A stretch of DNA of 64,000 nt from Mariniflexile sp. TRM1-10 (GCF_003425985.1 NZ_CP022985.1:4510001-4574000); one strand, 5' to 3'; shown: positions 16,424-25,615, counted from the first letter of the stretch. Translations and numbers: made by a program. Notes: a model not told the origin generated them from the sequence alone.

Positions 16424-16912
16424 ATGATTAAATATTTAACATTCGGAATATCTATATCTGTAATATCTTGGATAGTCGGAATGATATTGAATAGTATTCT
16501 CTTAAAAACTGAGTACTACAAAAAAATATCGAACCTCAATTTTATTGAGAGTAAAACCCTGAATAAAAATATTGGGATTGAATACTTTAAATGGATTATT
16601 AAAAATACCTTTTTCAAATTCTTTAATCAAAAAATAAAGTTAGAAAATAAAAAAACGGAGTTGACTGAAGTACGAAGAGAAATGACAATTGCTGAAATAA
16701 GCCATTTAATCGGATTTATTTTCGTGACTTTTATTGCTATATATAAGAGTGTTTCTCACAACTATTTATTTGGACTGACAATAATGGTTGTAAATATTTT
16801 AATGAATTTATATCCTTCACTATTACAGCAAGAAAACAAAAGACGAATTGACAAGCTGATTAAAAGACAAGTTAAAACTGTGGTTAATAACGATGGTTGC
16901 ACAAGCCCATAA
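16424..16912 (+). CDS. Membrane protein resembling CrtO-type acyltransferases (array gene 2)
   Basis: The 162-residue protein has hydrophobic segments at about 4-26, 92-110 and 112-132. The pattern RREMTIAEISHLIGF followed by NILMNLYPSLLQQENKRRI resembles the RxxxxAExxHW and NLPxxxxQRYNRxRL motifs of glycosyl-diaponeurosporenoate acyltransferase (CrtO), an integral membrane enzyme of carotenoid tailoring. The resemblance is by eye and the key His and Arg context is only partly kept, so function is uncertain. It begins 20 bp after repeat copy 2 and lies alone between two repeat units. Confidence 0.55.
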   Translation: MIKYLTFGISISVISWIVGMILNSILLKTEYYKKISNLNFIESKTLNKNIGIEYFKWIIKNTFFKFFNQKIKLENKKTELTEVRREMTIAEISHLIGFIFVTFIAIYKSVSHNYLFGLTIMVVNILMNLYPSLLQQENKRRIDKLIKRQVKTVVNNDGCTSP

Positions 16913-16978
16913 TTTTATAAAGAACACGATATAAATGCACCCTTTTAAAGGTATTTGTTTTTTTATTAAATCCAAAGT

Positions 16979-17140
16979 AAAGGCGAAGTCTGTGACTTCG
17001 TAGCAATAAGAAACTACATGTGACGTTGCTAATCGATGTATAAAAAATTATTTATATTTATCAAAAACAATAAGAAACCTACTATATACTTACTTATTTA
17101 CGGGATATGAGTAATAAATATTGTTATATAACGAGTTGAC
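16979..17140 (+). repeat. Cassette-leader repeat, copy 3, with 5' GTGACTTCGTAG block
   Basis: GCGAAGTCTGTGACTTCG then TAGCAATA at 16983-17008 is followed by AAGAAACT and the leader repeat from 17027 to 17140. GAAGTC and GACTTC form a perfect 6 bp stem with a 3-base loop. The repeat ends TTGTTATATAACGAGTTGAC, 21 bp before the start of array gene 3. Confidence 0.85.
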
Positions 17141-17160
17141 ACACATTTGAGAAAAACATC

Positions 17161-17691
17161 ATGGATATTGATTACCAAATAGAAAAGTTGAAAAAAATAT
17201 CAATTCGTGGAAGATTTGCTTTCGGAATGAAATGTTTAGAGCAATATGCTATAGAAAATGAATTAAGCGACAAATGTATTAATAAAATTTTCGATAGTCT
17301 TTGGGAATTTACTTCCTCGGACGAATTGGATATTTGGGAAGAAAAAATAAGCGATATAAACCCAAAATATATTCTGAATATTAATCCAGAAAACATTGAA
17401 ACGGAATTTCCAACTATTACGTTAGATGAATATTACGAAATAAAAGAATTTTATAAATCTTCTGACAAACACTTTGTTTCAATGGTAAGTGAGATAATAG
17501 AAATCGGAGTTGGAAACTTATATGGTGGCACTGATGATTATAGCAGTTGGACACTTAATCCAACGTTGGAACTTATTAAATTGGCGGAATTGAATTTAAA
17601 ACAGATTCCAAAAATCGAGAATTTTGAATTCTCTAAATTTTCAGAAGATAATGGCTGGGGAAATAAGATTAATAGAAAATCTTTAGAATAA
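17161..17691 (+). CDS. Acidic protein of unknown function (array gene 3)
   Basis: The 176-residue protein is acidic and soluble, with no signal peptide or membrane segment. It looks mainly helical at first (IRGRFAFGMKCLEQYAIEN), then holds GVGNLYGGTDDYSSWTLNPTLELIK. Its size, acidity and cassette setting would suit an immunity-type protein, but I see no named family and no partner toxin, so this is only a thought. It starts 21 bp after repeat copy 3. The sequence after its stop (GTGGTAACACC..TAATTAATTGCTTG) may be another cassette-end motif. Confidence 0.6.
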   Translation: MDIDYQIEKLKKISIRGRFAFGMKCLEQYAIENELSDKCINKIFDSLWEFTSSDELDIWEEKISDINPKYILNINPENIETEFPTITLDEYYEIKEFYKSSDKHFVSMVSEIIEIGVGNLYGGTDDYSSWTLNPTLELIKLAELNLKQIPKIENFEFSKFSEDNGWGNKINRKSLE

Positions 17692-17856
17692 AACGCGTGG
17701 TAACACCATGTCCTAATTAATTGCTTGATTCTACCATATTTACGAAAATCCTCGCATACAAACTCACAGCTTTCAAGATCTACATAAAAAAAGCTCCTAA
17801 TTCCCGTGTTAACGATTCCTCTTTCTTTCATATTTAAGAGTAAAACGTGTCTAAAA

Positions 17857-17886
17857 ACAAAAATCCCGCATGAGCAGGATCTTTAA
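17857..17886 (-). terminator. Terminator of glyA
   Basis: Read on the minus strand, ATCCTGC pairs with GCGGGAT (one G-U pair) around a 4-base loop, followed by a T run. It lies about 60 bp beyond the glyA stop codon. Confidence 0.7.
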
Positions 17887-17897
17887 TCTTTATAGAG

Positions 17898-17930
17898 AGA
17901 CCTCACAGGTTTTAAAAACCTGTGAGGTCT
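17898..17930. repeat. 33 bp near-perfect palindrome, copy 1
   Basis: AGACCTCACAGGTTTT is followed by its inverse AAAACCTGTGAGGTCT with one central A. An identical copy lies at 36400-36432. It would fold into a very stable hairpin and probably ends transcription from both sides, here between the cassette array and glyA. Confidence 0.85.
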
Positions 17931-17944
17931 TATTTATTATGTGC

Positions 17945-19216
17945 TTACACAAACAAAGGTCTGCCAGCCATCATTGCATTTGCTTTCACTTTTACAGCTT
18001 CTAAAACGGCTTCGTTTTCGTGATTGGCAATAACTTCATCAATAAGTTCTACTATTTCCAGCATATCGGCTTCTTTTAAACCCCTGGTGGTAACCGCTGC
18101 GGTACCAACACGAATGCCCGATGTTACAAATGGTGAACGGGTATCAAAAGGTACCATGTTTTTATTTACGGTAATATCTGCTTTTACCAAAGCTTGTTCT
18201 GCTTCTTTACCTGATACGTTTTTGTTACGTAAGTCTATAAGCATACAGTGGTTATCCGTACCTCCCGAAATAATGTTGTATCCTTTTTCAACCAATGCAT
18301 TTGCCATAGTAGCAGCATTCGCTTTTACTTGTAATTGGTAATGTAAAAAATCATCGGTTAAAGCTTCACCAAAAGCAATGGCTTTAGCAGCAATAATATG
18401 CTCTAATGGGCCTCCTTGATTTCCTGGGAATACCGCAGAATCCAATAACGACGACATTTTGCGTAAACTACCATCTTTTAAAGTGATACCAAATGGGTTA
18501 TCAAAATCTTGTCCCATCATAATCATCCCACCTCTTGGGCCTCTTAAAGTCTTATGGGTCGTAGTCGTTACAATATGGCAATGTGGCATCGGATCGTTTA
18601 AAATACCTTTGGCAATCAATCCTGCAGGATGCGAAATATCGGCCATCAAAATAGCACCAACGCTATCGGCAATGACTCTAAAACGTTTAAAATCGATGTC
18701 ACGAGAGTATGCAGATGCACCAGCGATGATTAATTTTGGTTGCTCTTTAGTGGCTATTTCCTGAATTTTATCATAGTTTAAAACCCCTGTCTCCTGCTCT
18801 ACACCATAAAATACAGGGTTATACAATTTACCGGAAAAGTTCACTGGAGAACCGTGTGTTAAATGACCACCATGTGACAAATCGAAACCTAAAATTTTGT
18901 CTCCCGGCGTTAAACACGCATGGTAAACCGCAGTGTTTGCTTGACTTCCAGAGTGCGGTTGTACATTAACGTATGCCGCATTAAACAAAGCTTTTGCTCT
19001 ATCAATAGCTATTTGTTCTACTTCATCAACCACCTCACAACCGCCATAATAGCGTTTTCCTGGATAGCCTTCAGCATATTTATTGGTCAATACAGAGCCT
19101 GCTGCTTCCATAACTTGGTTGCTAACAAAATTCTCTGATGCAATAAGTTCTATACCATGTAGTTGGCGTTCTTTTTCAGCTTCAATTAGTTCAAAAATTT
19201 GTTCGTCGCGTTGCAT
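17945..19216 (-). CDS. glyA: Serine hydroxymethyltransferase
   Basis: The 423-residue PLP enzyme converts serine and tetrahydrofolate to glycine and 5,10-methylene-tetrahydrofolate. The PLP lysine is in [14 protein letters not shown] near residue 222. Other conserved parts are [10 protein letters not shown] near 21-30, PHSGSQAN near 87-94 and [10 protein letters not shown] near 196-205. Full length with no anomaly. It has its own promoter, shared in a 200 bp divergent region with fumarylacetoacetase, and a downstream hairpin. Confidence 0.97.
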   Translation of the reverse strand: MQRDEQIFELIEAEKERQLHGIELIASENFVSNQVMEAAGSVLTNKYAEGYPGKRYYGGCEVVDEVEQIAIDRAKALFNAAYVNVQPHSGSQANTAVYHACLTPGDKILGFDLSHGGHLTHGSPVNFSGKLYNPVFYGVEQETGVLNYDKIQEIATKEQPKLIIAGASAYSRDIDFKRFRVIADSVGAILMADISHPAGLIAKGILNDPMPHCHIVTTTTHKTLRGPRGGMIMMGQDFDNPFGITLKDGSLRKMSSLLDSAVFPGNQGGPLEHIIAAKAIAFGEALTDDFLHYQLQVKANAATMANALVEKGYNIISGGTDNHCMLIDLRNKNVSGKEAEQALVKADITVNKNMVPFDTRSPFVTSGIRVGTAAVTTRGLKEADMLEIVELIDEVIANHENEAVLEAVKVKANAMMAGRPLFV

Positions 19217-19243
19217 AAAATTAATTTCTTGTTAAATATTCGG

Positions 19244-19277
19244 CAAAAATAGGAAATAGATTAGTTAAATACATCAA
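19244..19277 (-). promoter_or_regulatory. glyA promoter
   Basis: On the minus strand the -7 element TATTTTTG is read at 19244-19251 and a -33 TTTG at about 19274-19277, with a spacing near 22 bp. It lies 28 bp upstream of the glyA start codon. Confidence 0.55.
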
Positions 19278-19375
19278 AAAACATATATTTACTTCTAAGT
19301 TTTCAACGGTTTTATTAACGGTTAAAAGAAATCTAATTTTTATGCGTTTTATTCTATTAAAATGAAAAAAATGTG

Positions 19376-19383
19376 TAGGTTTG
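19376..19383 (+). promoter_or_regulatory. -7 element of the fumarylacetoacetase promoter
   Basis: TAGGTTTG matches TAnnTTTG and lies 33 bp upstream of the ATG at 19417. No clear -33 element is seen. Confidence 0.5.
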
Positions 19384-19416
19384 AATTTAATTCCATAAAT
19401 ATTAAACTTTAAAGTT

Positions 19417-20700
19417 ATGCCATTATCCGCTAACAATCCAGATAGAAAATCGTGGTTACACGTCGATAAAAATTCCGATTTTCCCATTCAGAACATTCCG
19501 TTTGGGGTGTTTTTAACCCGTGATGACATCATTACTATAGGAACCCGAATCGGAGACACCGCCATCGATTTGGGGGCGCTACACCAATTAGGGTATTTTG
19601 ATGGCATTCCTTTAACCGATGATATTTTTCTTCAGGATACGTTGAATGATTTTATTGCCGATGGCCGCAAAACATGGCGTGCCGTTAGAAATCGCATTGC
19701 CGAAATTTTTGACAGCAACAACAAAACATTAAAGGATAACAAACGCCATAAAGAAATTGTCCTTTTCAGATTGGATGAAATTGAAATGCAATTGCCTGTG
19801 CAAATTGGAGATTATACCGATTTTTACTCAAGCTTAGAACATGCTACCAATGTAGGTTCTATGTTTAGAGATCCCGAAAATGCCTTATTACCAAATTGGT
19901 TGCATATCCCAATTGCGTACCACGGTCGAAGTTCATCTATCATTCCTTCGGGAATTCCGATTCACAGACCACAGGGGCAAACACTCCCTAACGGTACCGA
20001 ACAGCCTGTATTCGGGCCCAGTAAATTGGTGGATTTTGAACTTGAAATGGCTTTTATCACCACCGTTGCCAACGATTTAGGAGAACCAATCCCTATAGAA
20101 GAAGCCGAAGAATACATTTTTGGTTTGGTGTTACTAAACGATTGGAGTGCCCGCGATATTCAAAAATGGGAATACGTACCGCTAGGCCCGTTTTTAGCAA
20201 AAAGCTTCGCATCGTCTATTTCACCATGGATTGTAACACTCGATGCTCTAGAACCCTACCGTGTTCAAGGTCCAAAGCCTATTAAACCACAACTGGAATA
20301 CCTGCAATACAAAGGTAAAAAGAGTTTCGATATTAATTTAGAAGTTGCTATTCGCCCAAATGGCGCTAAAGAAACGGTTGTTAGCAAAACTAATTTCAAA
20401 TATATGTATTGGAATATGGCACAACAACTAGCACACCATACCGTAAACGGATGCCCTGTAAATTCTGGCGATATGATGGGAAGTGGCACCATTTCTGGCC
20501 CTACGCCCGATTCTTATGGGTCGATGCTAGAGCTATCTTGGAAAGGTGAAAAACCACTTAAAATGAAAGACGGTAGCGAGCGTAGTTTTATTAATGACAA
20601 CGATACCGTAATCATGCGTGGTTTTTGTGAAAAAGATGGAACCCGTATTGGTTTTGGTGAAATGTCTACCAAATTACTGCCTGTTTTCAAAAGAAAATAA
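19417..20700 (+). CDS. fahA: Fumarylacetoacetase
   Basis: The 427-residue enzyme performs the last step of tyrosine and phenylalanine breakdown, splitting fumarylacetoacetate into fumarate and acetoacetate. The metal and active-site motifs of the FAH family are all visible: DYTDFYSS near residues 133-140, AYHGRSSS near 167-174, DFELEMAF near 205-212, and NDWSARDIQKWEY near 240-252. An N-terminal SH3-like domain (about 15-115) completes the usual architecture. It is a single-gene unit; other tyrosine catabolic genes are not in the window. Confidence 0.95.
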   Translation: MPLSANNPDRKSWLHVDKNSDFPIQNIPFGVFLTRDDIITIGTRIGDTAIDLGALHQLGYFDGIPLTDDIFLQDTLNDFIADGRKTWRAVRNRIAEIFDSNNKTLKDNKRHKEIVLFRLDEIEMQLPVQIGDYTDFYSSLEHATNVGSMFRDPENALLPNWLHIPIAYHGRSSSIIPSGIPIHRPQGQTLPNGTEQPVFGPSKLVDFELEMAFITTVANDLGEPIPIEEAEEYIFGLVLLNDWSARDIQKWEYVPLGPFLAKSFASSISPWIVTLDALEPYRVQGPKPIKPQLEYLQYKGKKSFDINLEVAIRPNGAKETVVSKTNFKYMYWNMAQQLAHHTVNGCPVNSGDMMGSGTISGPTPDSYGSMLELSWKGEKPLKMKDGSERSFINDNDTVIMRGFCEKDGTRIGFGEMSTKLLPVFKRK

Positions 20701-20761
20701 ACGTATTTACACCATTTGAGGATTTAAGTTTTGACTGTTTTCAAATAGTATATTTCTTTTT

Positions 20762-20958
20762 AGTACATGACAAAATTAGAAGAATGTCACATTGATTCTT
20801 TTGTAAGTTATGCTTTTATCTTCAAATAAAAGTATATTTTCATTTTCGATAATGCTCAAGATAAACTAAAGTCGAAATGCAATTAAAAACAATGTTTCCA
20901 ATGTCTTCGACTGCGCTCAGACTGACATCTGAACATATTTGGATTTTTGCCATGTACT
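20762..20958. repeat. Inverted-repeat element carrying the CTTCGACTGCGCTCAGACTGACA repeat
   Basis: AGTACATGACAAAA at 20762-20775 faces TTTTGCCATGTACT at 20945-20958 (13 of 14 pair). The 197 bp in between contain the dispersed repeat CTTCGACTGCGCTCAGACTG at about 20907-20926 and no gene. The left end also matches a sequence near 55483. Most of the gap between fumarylacetoacetase and the next lipoprotein is this element. Confidence 0.5.
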
Positions 20959-21082
20959 GAAATATTTCTTACTTATAATACATCACCAATCATTTTAACG
21001 GATTTATTAGCGTTTTATCTGTTGTTTTAGTATTTTGGCACTTTTATTGGAATACCACCCAAACAAACCAAATATAGAGACT

Positions 21083-22261
21083 ATGATTAGAACATTACTT
21101 TCTGCATTACTAATCGCTTGCATCCTATCATGCAGCACCAGTAAACAAATTGAAAAATCCTTAAGTGCTGGGAACTACGACCAAGCTATTTACGATGCCA
21201 TTGGTAAATTACGTACCAATAAGGATAAAAAAGGAAAAGCCGATTTTATTGCCATGCTTCAAGAGGCTTATAATAAAGCCAATGAACGTGATTTAACTAC
21301 CATTAACTTTCTTAAAAAGGATAACAATCCTGAAAATTACCTGCGTATTTATGATATGTATGTGGGTTTAAACAAACGCCAGGAACTTATAAAACCGCTA
21401 TTGCCGCTTGCTATTAATGGCAAAACAGTTAAATTTAATTTAACCGATTATTCCAGCGATATTATCAAGTTTAAAAACGATGCGTCTTTACAAATCTATA
21501 ATAATGCATCGGCGCTTCTAAAATCCAATAACAAATTGGATGCGAGACAAGCATTCGGCATGTTTCAAGATATTGAAGATATGAATCCGAATTACAGAGA
21601 TGTGCGTAACCTATTGGAAGTGGCGCACACTAAAGGCATTGATTTTGTATTGGTCGATATGGTTAACGACACCCGAAAAACCATCCCAACACGATTGGAA
21701 GACGATTTATTAAACTTTAGCACCTACGGACTTAACAACTTATGGACCGTTTACCACAACAACCCCGTTGATAAAGTGCGTTACGATTACAACATGCGTG
21801 TGAATTTAAGAGATATTAACTTATCGCCCGAACAAATTAAGGAACGCCAAATTATTAAAGAAAAGCAAGTTGTCGATGGAAAAAAAGATTTATTGGATAG
21901 CAATGGTAATAAAGTAAAAGACAGTCTTGGTAAAACCATACAGGTTGATAAAATGATAACCGTACGTTGCGAATACTACGAAAGCACCCAATTTAAATCG
22001 GCACAAGTAGCTGGAAACGTAGAATATATCGATATAAAAAACAAGCAATTGGTCGATGCATTTCCTATTAGTAGCGAATTTGTATTTCAACATGTCTTTG
22101 CAACCTCTCAAGGAGACAGACGTGCTTTAGAAACCACATTGTTGCCTTTTTTAAATAACCACCGTGTGCCCTTCCCTAGCGAAGAACAAATGATTTACGA
22201 CACTGGCGAAGATTTAAAAGCACAACTCAAACAGATTATAAATTCTTATAATCCGAGATAA
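21083..22261 (+). CDS. Lipoprotein of unknown function with helical repeat N-half
   Basis: The 392-residue protein starts with a type II signal peptide, MIRTLLSALLIACILSC, so it is lipidated at Cys17. The next 180 residues look helical and repetitive (SAGNYDQAIYDAIGKL, NNKLDARQAFGMFQDIEDMNP), like a TPR-type scaffold. The C-half is mixed. The ATG at 21083 is chosen because it places the signal peptide at the very N-terminus; an upstream TTG frame would bury it. No close functional match is recognised; similar envelope lipoproteins are common in Bacteroidota. It stands alone with its own terminator. Confidence 0.75.
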   Translation: MIRTLLSALLIACILSCSTSKQIEKSLSAGNYDQAIYDAIGKLRTNKDKKGKADFIAMLQEAYNKANERDLTTINFLKKDNNPENYLRIYDMYVGLNKRQELIKPLLPLAINGKTVKFNLTDYSSDIIKFKNDASLQIYNNASALLKSNNKLDARQAFGMFQDIEDMNPNYRDVRNLLEVAHTKGIDFVLVDMVNDTRKTIPTRLEDDLLNFSTYGLNNLWTVYHNNPVDKVRYDYNMRVNLRDINLSPEQIKERQIIKEKQVVDGKKDLLDSNGNKVKDSLGKTIQVDKMITVRCEYYESTQFKSAQVAGNVEYIDIKNKQLVDAFPISSEFVFQHVFATSQGDRRALETTLLPFLNNHRVPFPSEEQMIYDTGEDLKAQLKQIINSYNPR

Positions 22262-22269
22262 TAAATTAA

Positions 22270-22298
22270 AAGCCTCTAATTGATTTAGAGGTTTTTTG
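22270..22298 (+). terminator. Terminator after the lipoprotein gene
   Basis: CCTCTAA pairs with TTAGAGG around a short loop, with A residues before and TTTTTT after. It is 11 bp beyond the stop codon. Confidence 0.85.
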
Positions 22299-22599
22299 TT
22301 TATTTACTTTACTTCCGTTTAAGCACTTAATCTGTTATTTTTCAATACAATATTGACGATTGGTTATTCTTGATTCGACAAATCGGATGCATCATCAATT
22401 CCTGAAAGGGTTTCCGTAAATGGATGTATCTAAATCTTTCTTTTAATTTTAAGCGTCGAGTCTTCAAATCTTGTGTTTTATTATCTAACACCCTTTGTTT
22501 CTATGCTCCAACGCACTAGATTGTATGAAAAATGCTCTCTAGTTCTTCGTTCATTGTGATATTACATAATATTATAAAAAGTTGCAACACATTAACATA
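22299..22599. other. Intergenic stretch, nothing recognised
   Basis: AT-rich sequence of about 300 bp between the convergent lipoprotein and pseudouridine synthase genes. I see no coding frame, strong hairpin or repeat shared with other parts of the window. Confidence 0.5.
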
Positions 22600-24285
22600 C
22601 TAAAAAGGTACCTCACAACTTACCGTAAGCCCTTCTTTAGTAATAGGATGCGTAAAACTTATGCGTTCAGCATGTAAATGAAGTCGGTTGGCTTTGGTAC
22701 CGTAGAGGTCGTCTCCCACAATAGGTGTTTTCAATCCTTCGCTATGGGCGGCATGGACGCGTAACTGGTGGGTGCGCCCCGTAATGGGATAAAAATAAAT
22801 GCGGGTTTTACCGTTTTCGGCAGCAATAACCTGATAGTTAGTGGTTGCTGGTTTGCCGTGGGCGTAACATACCAATTGTTGTGGGCGGTTATCTAAATCC
22901 ACTCGGAGCGGTAGGTTTATAGTGCCTTCGGTGTTGGGCAAAACGCCATCTAATAAAGCCACATAACGCTTTTTTACGCTGCGTTCTATAAACTGTTTTT
23001 GCAAATGCTTGTAAACCCGTTGACTTTTGGCTACCAACAACAACCCCGAAGTTGACATATCCAACCGGTGCACCAACAAAGGACCTGTAGCATGGGGCAA
23101 GTACTGTTGCATTCTGCTTAATACCGACTCACTAATATTTTTTCCGGGTACCGATAAAAACTCATGGGGTTTGTTTACCAGTAGCAAATGGGCGTCTTCA
23201 TAAACAATATCCAATGCTTGGTTAAAAATAATCTGGTCTTCAATGGGGTTATCATCAACCACCAAACCTTGCATCATATGACCCAAAATGGGTTCGCACT
23301 TGCTACGGCACGAAGGATAAAACTGTTGGTGTTTCCGTACTTCGGACTTTGGCGAGGCACCCCACCAAAACTCTGCCATGGCAATGGGCTGCAATTTGTT
23401 TTCGTAAGCATATTGAAACAGTTTGGGTGCGGCACATTCCCCCGAACCTGCAGGTGGTATGGGTGACGTGGTGTTTTTAAAAATAGCGAGTAAATCTTTG
23501 GTATCGCCGTTTGCATTTAAGAATTGATACTGCTCGTGGATGCGTTTTTGCAACGATGCCGATAAAGCAGCACGTTTGGTTTTCAACTCTTTAATGGGCT
23601 GCTTTAAGCTATTCAAATGTGACTCCGCTTCTTGTATGCGCTGTTCACCATCCTTTTTTAGATGTTTTAACCGGATTTGATAACCAATACTTTGCTGGTT
23701 TAAAGTTTCTATAAATTTCTCGTACACCTCTGGAGACATACTTTGTTTTCCCGCTTCACGCTGTTGGTTTCTGTTTTGCTTTTCAGCTTTAATTTCAGCT
23801 TTAAGCACATTTAACGCTTCCGTGAAAGCGATTTTACTATTTAAAACGTTTGTTTGTGCCATTTTAAATGCGGGAGCTTGTTCCAAAATCTCAATCTGTG
23901 TATTGATGGCATTTAATTGTGTTTCGCCCTTTTTATAAAAACCTGCTTCGTTTAAGGTGTTGTAAACTGTAGGCACAAACCCTTTAAGATGGTTGCTATC
24001 TGCCAATTTTCCGGAAAACGCTGCCAAATAACCCAATGTGCCCTCCGTATTTTTCACCACCATAACGCCAAACATTTTGCCTATTATGAGTCCGCTTTGG
24101 TTGGGATTCAACCCGAAGTTGTGTGTAAAATCGGTTTGGGTCTCTAAATAGTTTTGAAGCTGTTTTGCTGCCAAGACACTTAACGGATGTGGCTCGTAAT
24201 AAAACGGAAAGGTGAATTTATCAGGTAAGTTAATGCCCAAATTATTTTCTAAAGGATGAAAAAATGATGTACGGAAATGAGACAT
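22600..24285 (-). CDS. RluA-family RNA pseudouridine synthase with long N-terminal extension
   Basis: The 561-residue protein has a C-terminal RluA domain (about 355-561) with the catalytic Asp in HRLDMSTSGLLL near residue 405 and the RTHQLRVHAAH motif near 505-515. The first 350 residues are an extension with a charged coiled-coil part around 165-260 (ALKKDGEQRIQEAESHLNSL type) and several Cys (ECAAPKLFQYA, YPSCRSKCEP). This long architecture is known in Bacteroidota and gammaproteobacterial homologues. It should isomerise a uridine in rRNA or tRNA; the exact site cannot be told. Confidence 0.88.
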   Translation of the reverse strand: MSHFRTSFFHPLENNLGINLPDKFTFPFYYEPHPLSVLAAKQLQNYLETQTDFTHNFGLNPNQSGLIIGKMFGVMVVKNTEGTLGYLAAFSGKLADSNHLKGFVPTVYNTLNEAGFYKKGETQLNAINTQIEILEQAPAFKMAQTNVLNSKIAFTEALNVLKAEIKAEKQNRNQQREAGKQSMSPEVYEKFIETLNQQSIGYQIRLKHLKKDGEQRIQEAESHLNSLKQPIKELKTKRAALSASLQKRIHEQYQFLNANGDTKDLLAIFKNTTSPIPPAGSGECAAPKLFQYAYENKLQPIAMAEFWWGASPKSEVRKHQQFYPSCRSKCEPILGHMMQGLVVDDNPIEDQIIFNQALDIVYEDAHLLLVNKPHEFLSVPGKNISESVLSRMQQYLPHATGPLLVHRLDMSTSGLLLVAKSQRVYKHLQKQFIERSVKKRYVALLDGVLPNTEGTINLPLRVDLDNRPQQLVCYAHGKPATTNYQVIAAENGKTRIYFYPITGRTHQLRVHAAHSEGLKTPIVGDDLYGTKANRLHLHAERISFTHPITKEGLTVSCEVPF

Positions 24286-24649
24286 AACTTAGTTAAAATG
24301 GCTGCAAAGAAACGAAATTATAAGGAATATGAGCTTTTAGATTCATGATAGAATTCCGAATAAAAACTGGAATCACTTGAACCAACCAACAGGCAAACTT
24401 CACTGTCAATGACGTTTTTTAAAATTAGGACTTCGACTGCGCTCAGTCTGACAGGGGGAACGATTTGTGATTAACGATTAGTGATTAACAATATAAAATA
24501 TTCAATAGCCAATTCAACAGTTAAACAATTAAACGATTCAACGAATAAACAATATTGGCAATAGAACTTCGACAAGCTCTGTCTAACAAACTAAACATCT
24601 TTTATATGGCTTTTTAGGATAAAAACGATACTTCAAATTGACAAAACCT
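24286..24649. repeat. Intergenic region with dispersed repeats
   Basis: AATGACGTTTTTTAAAATTA at 24408-24427 followed by GGACTTCGACTGCGCTCAG and TCTGACA is an inverted copy of the repeat near 55553-55600. A shorter piece, CTTCGACAAGCTCTGTCT, lies near 24565. A word-like tract built from GATTAAC and AACAATT units fills 24475-24555. No gene is seen. Confidence 0.6.
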
Positions 24650-25048
24650 CTATAACGACAGATATTTTCCAGAGGAAATGTGTTTTAAATGCGTCGTTGA
24701 CAAATTGTAGATGTACACCCAAGTTTTAATGATTTCCTGAGTGTCTAGATAGGCATCAATCAATGTGCGGTTGTATTCATTGGCATGTTCATCCGTATCG
24801 CCAATACCTTCATAATCATCTAAAACTTTAAATGTTTTTTCGGCATTTAAAATTTTAAAAACATGTCCGTAAACTTTCTCGTTTGGGTTATCACTTAAAA
24901 CAGCACCTGGATACCATGAAATTTCATAGAGGTTCCCGTTAAAATAACCCGAACCCACAAACTCGGAATGCTGTTCTAAAAATTTGGACATGTCGCTCTC
25001 AAAGTCTTTTAATAGCGTGCCGTAAACAAACAAATACTCCGATTCCAT
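24650..25048 (-). CDS. Gamma-glutamylcyclotransferase-like (AIG2/GGCT) family protein
   Basis: The protein opens MESEYLFVYGTLL, the classic YGTLxxG-type N-terminus of the GGCT fold. It continues with a Tyr/Pro-rich middle (YEISWYPGAVLSDNPNEKVYGHVF) and LDDYEG, where the catalytic Glu of the family is expected in VLDDYEGIG. It could release 5-oxoproline from a gamma-glutamyl amine; members differ widely in substrate. I chose the ATG at 25046-25048. An in-frame ATG four codons upstream is formed by the end of an inserted repeat element (TIR ends at 25052) and so is probably secondary. The 5-oxoprolinase genes lie 7.7 kb away. Confidence 0.8.
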   Translation of the reverse strand: MESEYLFVYGTLLKDFESDMSKFLEQHSEFVGSGYFNGNLYEISWYPGAVLSDNPNEKVYGHVFKILNAEKTFKVLDDYEGIGDTDEHANEYNRTLIDAYLDTQEIIKTWVYIYNLSTTHLKHISSGKYLSL

Positions 25049-25051
25049 TAA

Positions 25052-25213
25052 TGAACTCATCTTGACTTTTTGTTTTTAACCGAAAATAAGATAAAATTTG
25101 TACTGATGAGGCGCTTTTTGAAAGGCATAGCAGAGCTAAGCGTAAAAAAAGAAACGAAATATGGACGGATTTTAGTCATTTTTTAGGAAATAGAAAAAGT
25201 CAAGATGAGTTCA
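25052..25213. repeat. MITE-like element, subfamily A copy 1, perfect 20 bp TIRs
   Basis: TGAACTCATCTTGACTTTTT at 25052-25071 is repeated exactly inverted at 25194-25213. The 162 bp element is an inverted copy of the element at 33567-33746: long shared stretches include CTCTGCTATGCCTTTCAAAA and TTTTCGGTTAAAAACAAAAA. It has no coding capacity. It separates the GGCT gene from ytxJ and touches the first codons of the former. Confidence 0.85.
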
Positions 25214-25225
25214 ACTATAAAATCA

Positions 25226-25615
25226 TTAAATAAACGTGCTTAAATCTAAACTGTTAATCCCACCATGGCTATCATGCGCCACCACTACCCTATTTTTAAT
25301 AACCAAAAGTTGAGGCGATTCATGCATAACCTGGAATGTACTTGCTATGTTGTTTGAAATCTCACGGTAATTCAATATATCCAAATAGTATAAATCGAGG
25401 TCCTTTTCGGTGACATTATAATCGGCTTCAAACTGTTTTATTACCATTCTACTAATACCACAACGGGTTGAATGCTTAAAAATAACTTGTGTTTTGGTTA
25501 CCGATTTGCTTTCAATATCCTGTAATTGCCCCAATTCCGTTAAAGGAACCCATGGTAATACACTTGTTTCTTTTTCTTCGGACGAATTGCTAAATAATTT
25601 GTTAAATAATCCCAT
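25226..25615 (-). CDS. ytxJ: Bacillithiol system redox-active protein YtxJ
   Basis: The 129-residue thioredoxin-fold protein has the YtxJ motif KHSTRCGISRM near residues 48-58, with a single active-site Cys. It ends with a cis-Pro segment HESPQLLVIKNRVVVAHDSHGGI. YtxJ is a monothiol bacilliredoxin-type protein linked to bacillithiol in Bacillota and Bacteroidota. Length and motif order are normal. It is flanked by the repeat element and by the clpB leader region, and no other thiol gene is next to it. Confidence 0.9.
   Translation of the reverse strand: MGLFNKLFSNSSEEKETSVLPWVPLTELGQLQDIESKSVTKTQVIFKHSTRCGISRMVIKQFEADYNVTEKDLDLYYLDILNYREISNNIASTFQVMHESPQLLVIKNRVVVAHDSHGGINSLDLSTFI

Noticed and set aside
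15701..17140. Reading the three ~110 bp repeats as a CRISPR array
   Set aside because: Units are far too long, spacing is set by whole genes, and no cas gene is present.
17538..17831. 97-codon minus-strand frame starting MKERGIVNTGIRSFFYVDLES
   Set aside because: Its second half is antisense to array gene 3. The first 45 codons could be the remnant of a gene start, but I recognise nothing in it and it has no separate stop.
19221..19487. 88-codon minus-strand frame between glyA and fumarylacetoacetase
   Set aside because: It overlaps the start of fumarylacetoacetase and the divergent promoter region; Phe/Ile/Lys-rich composition is that of AT-rich intergenic DNA.
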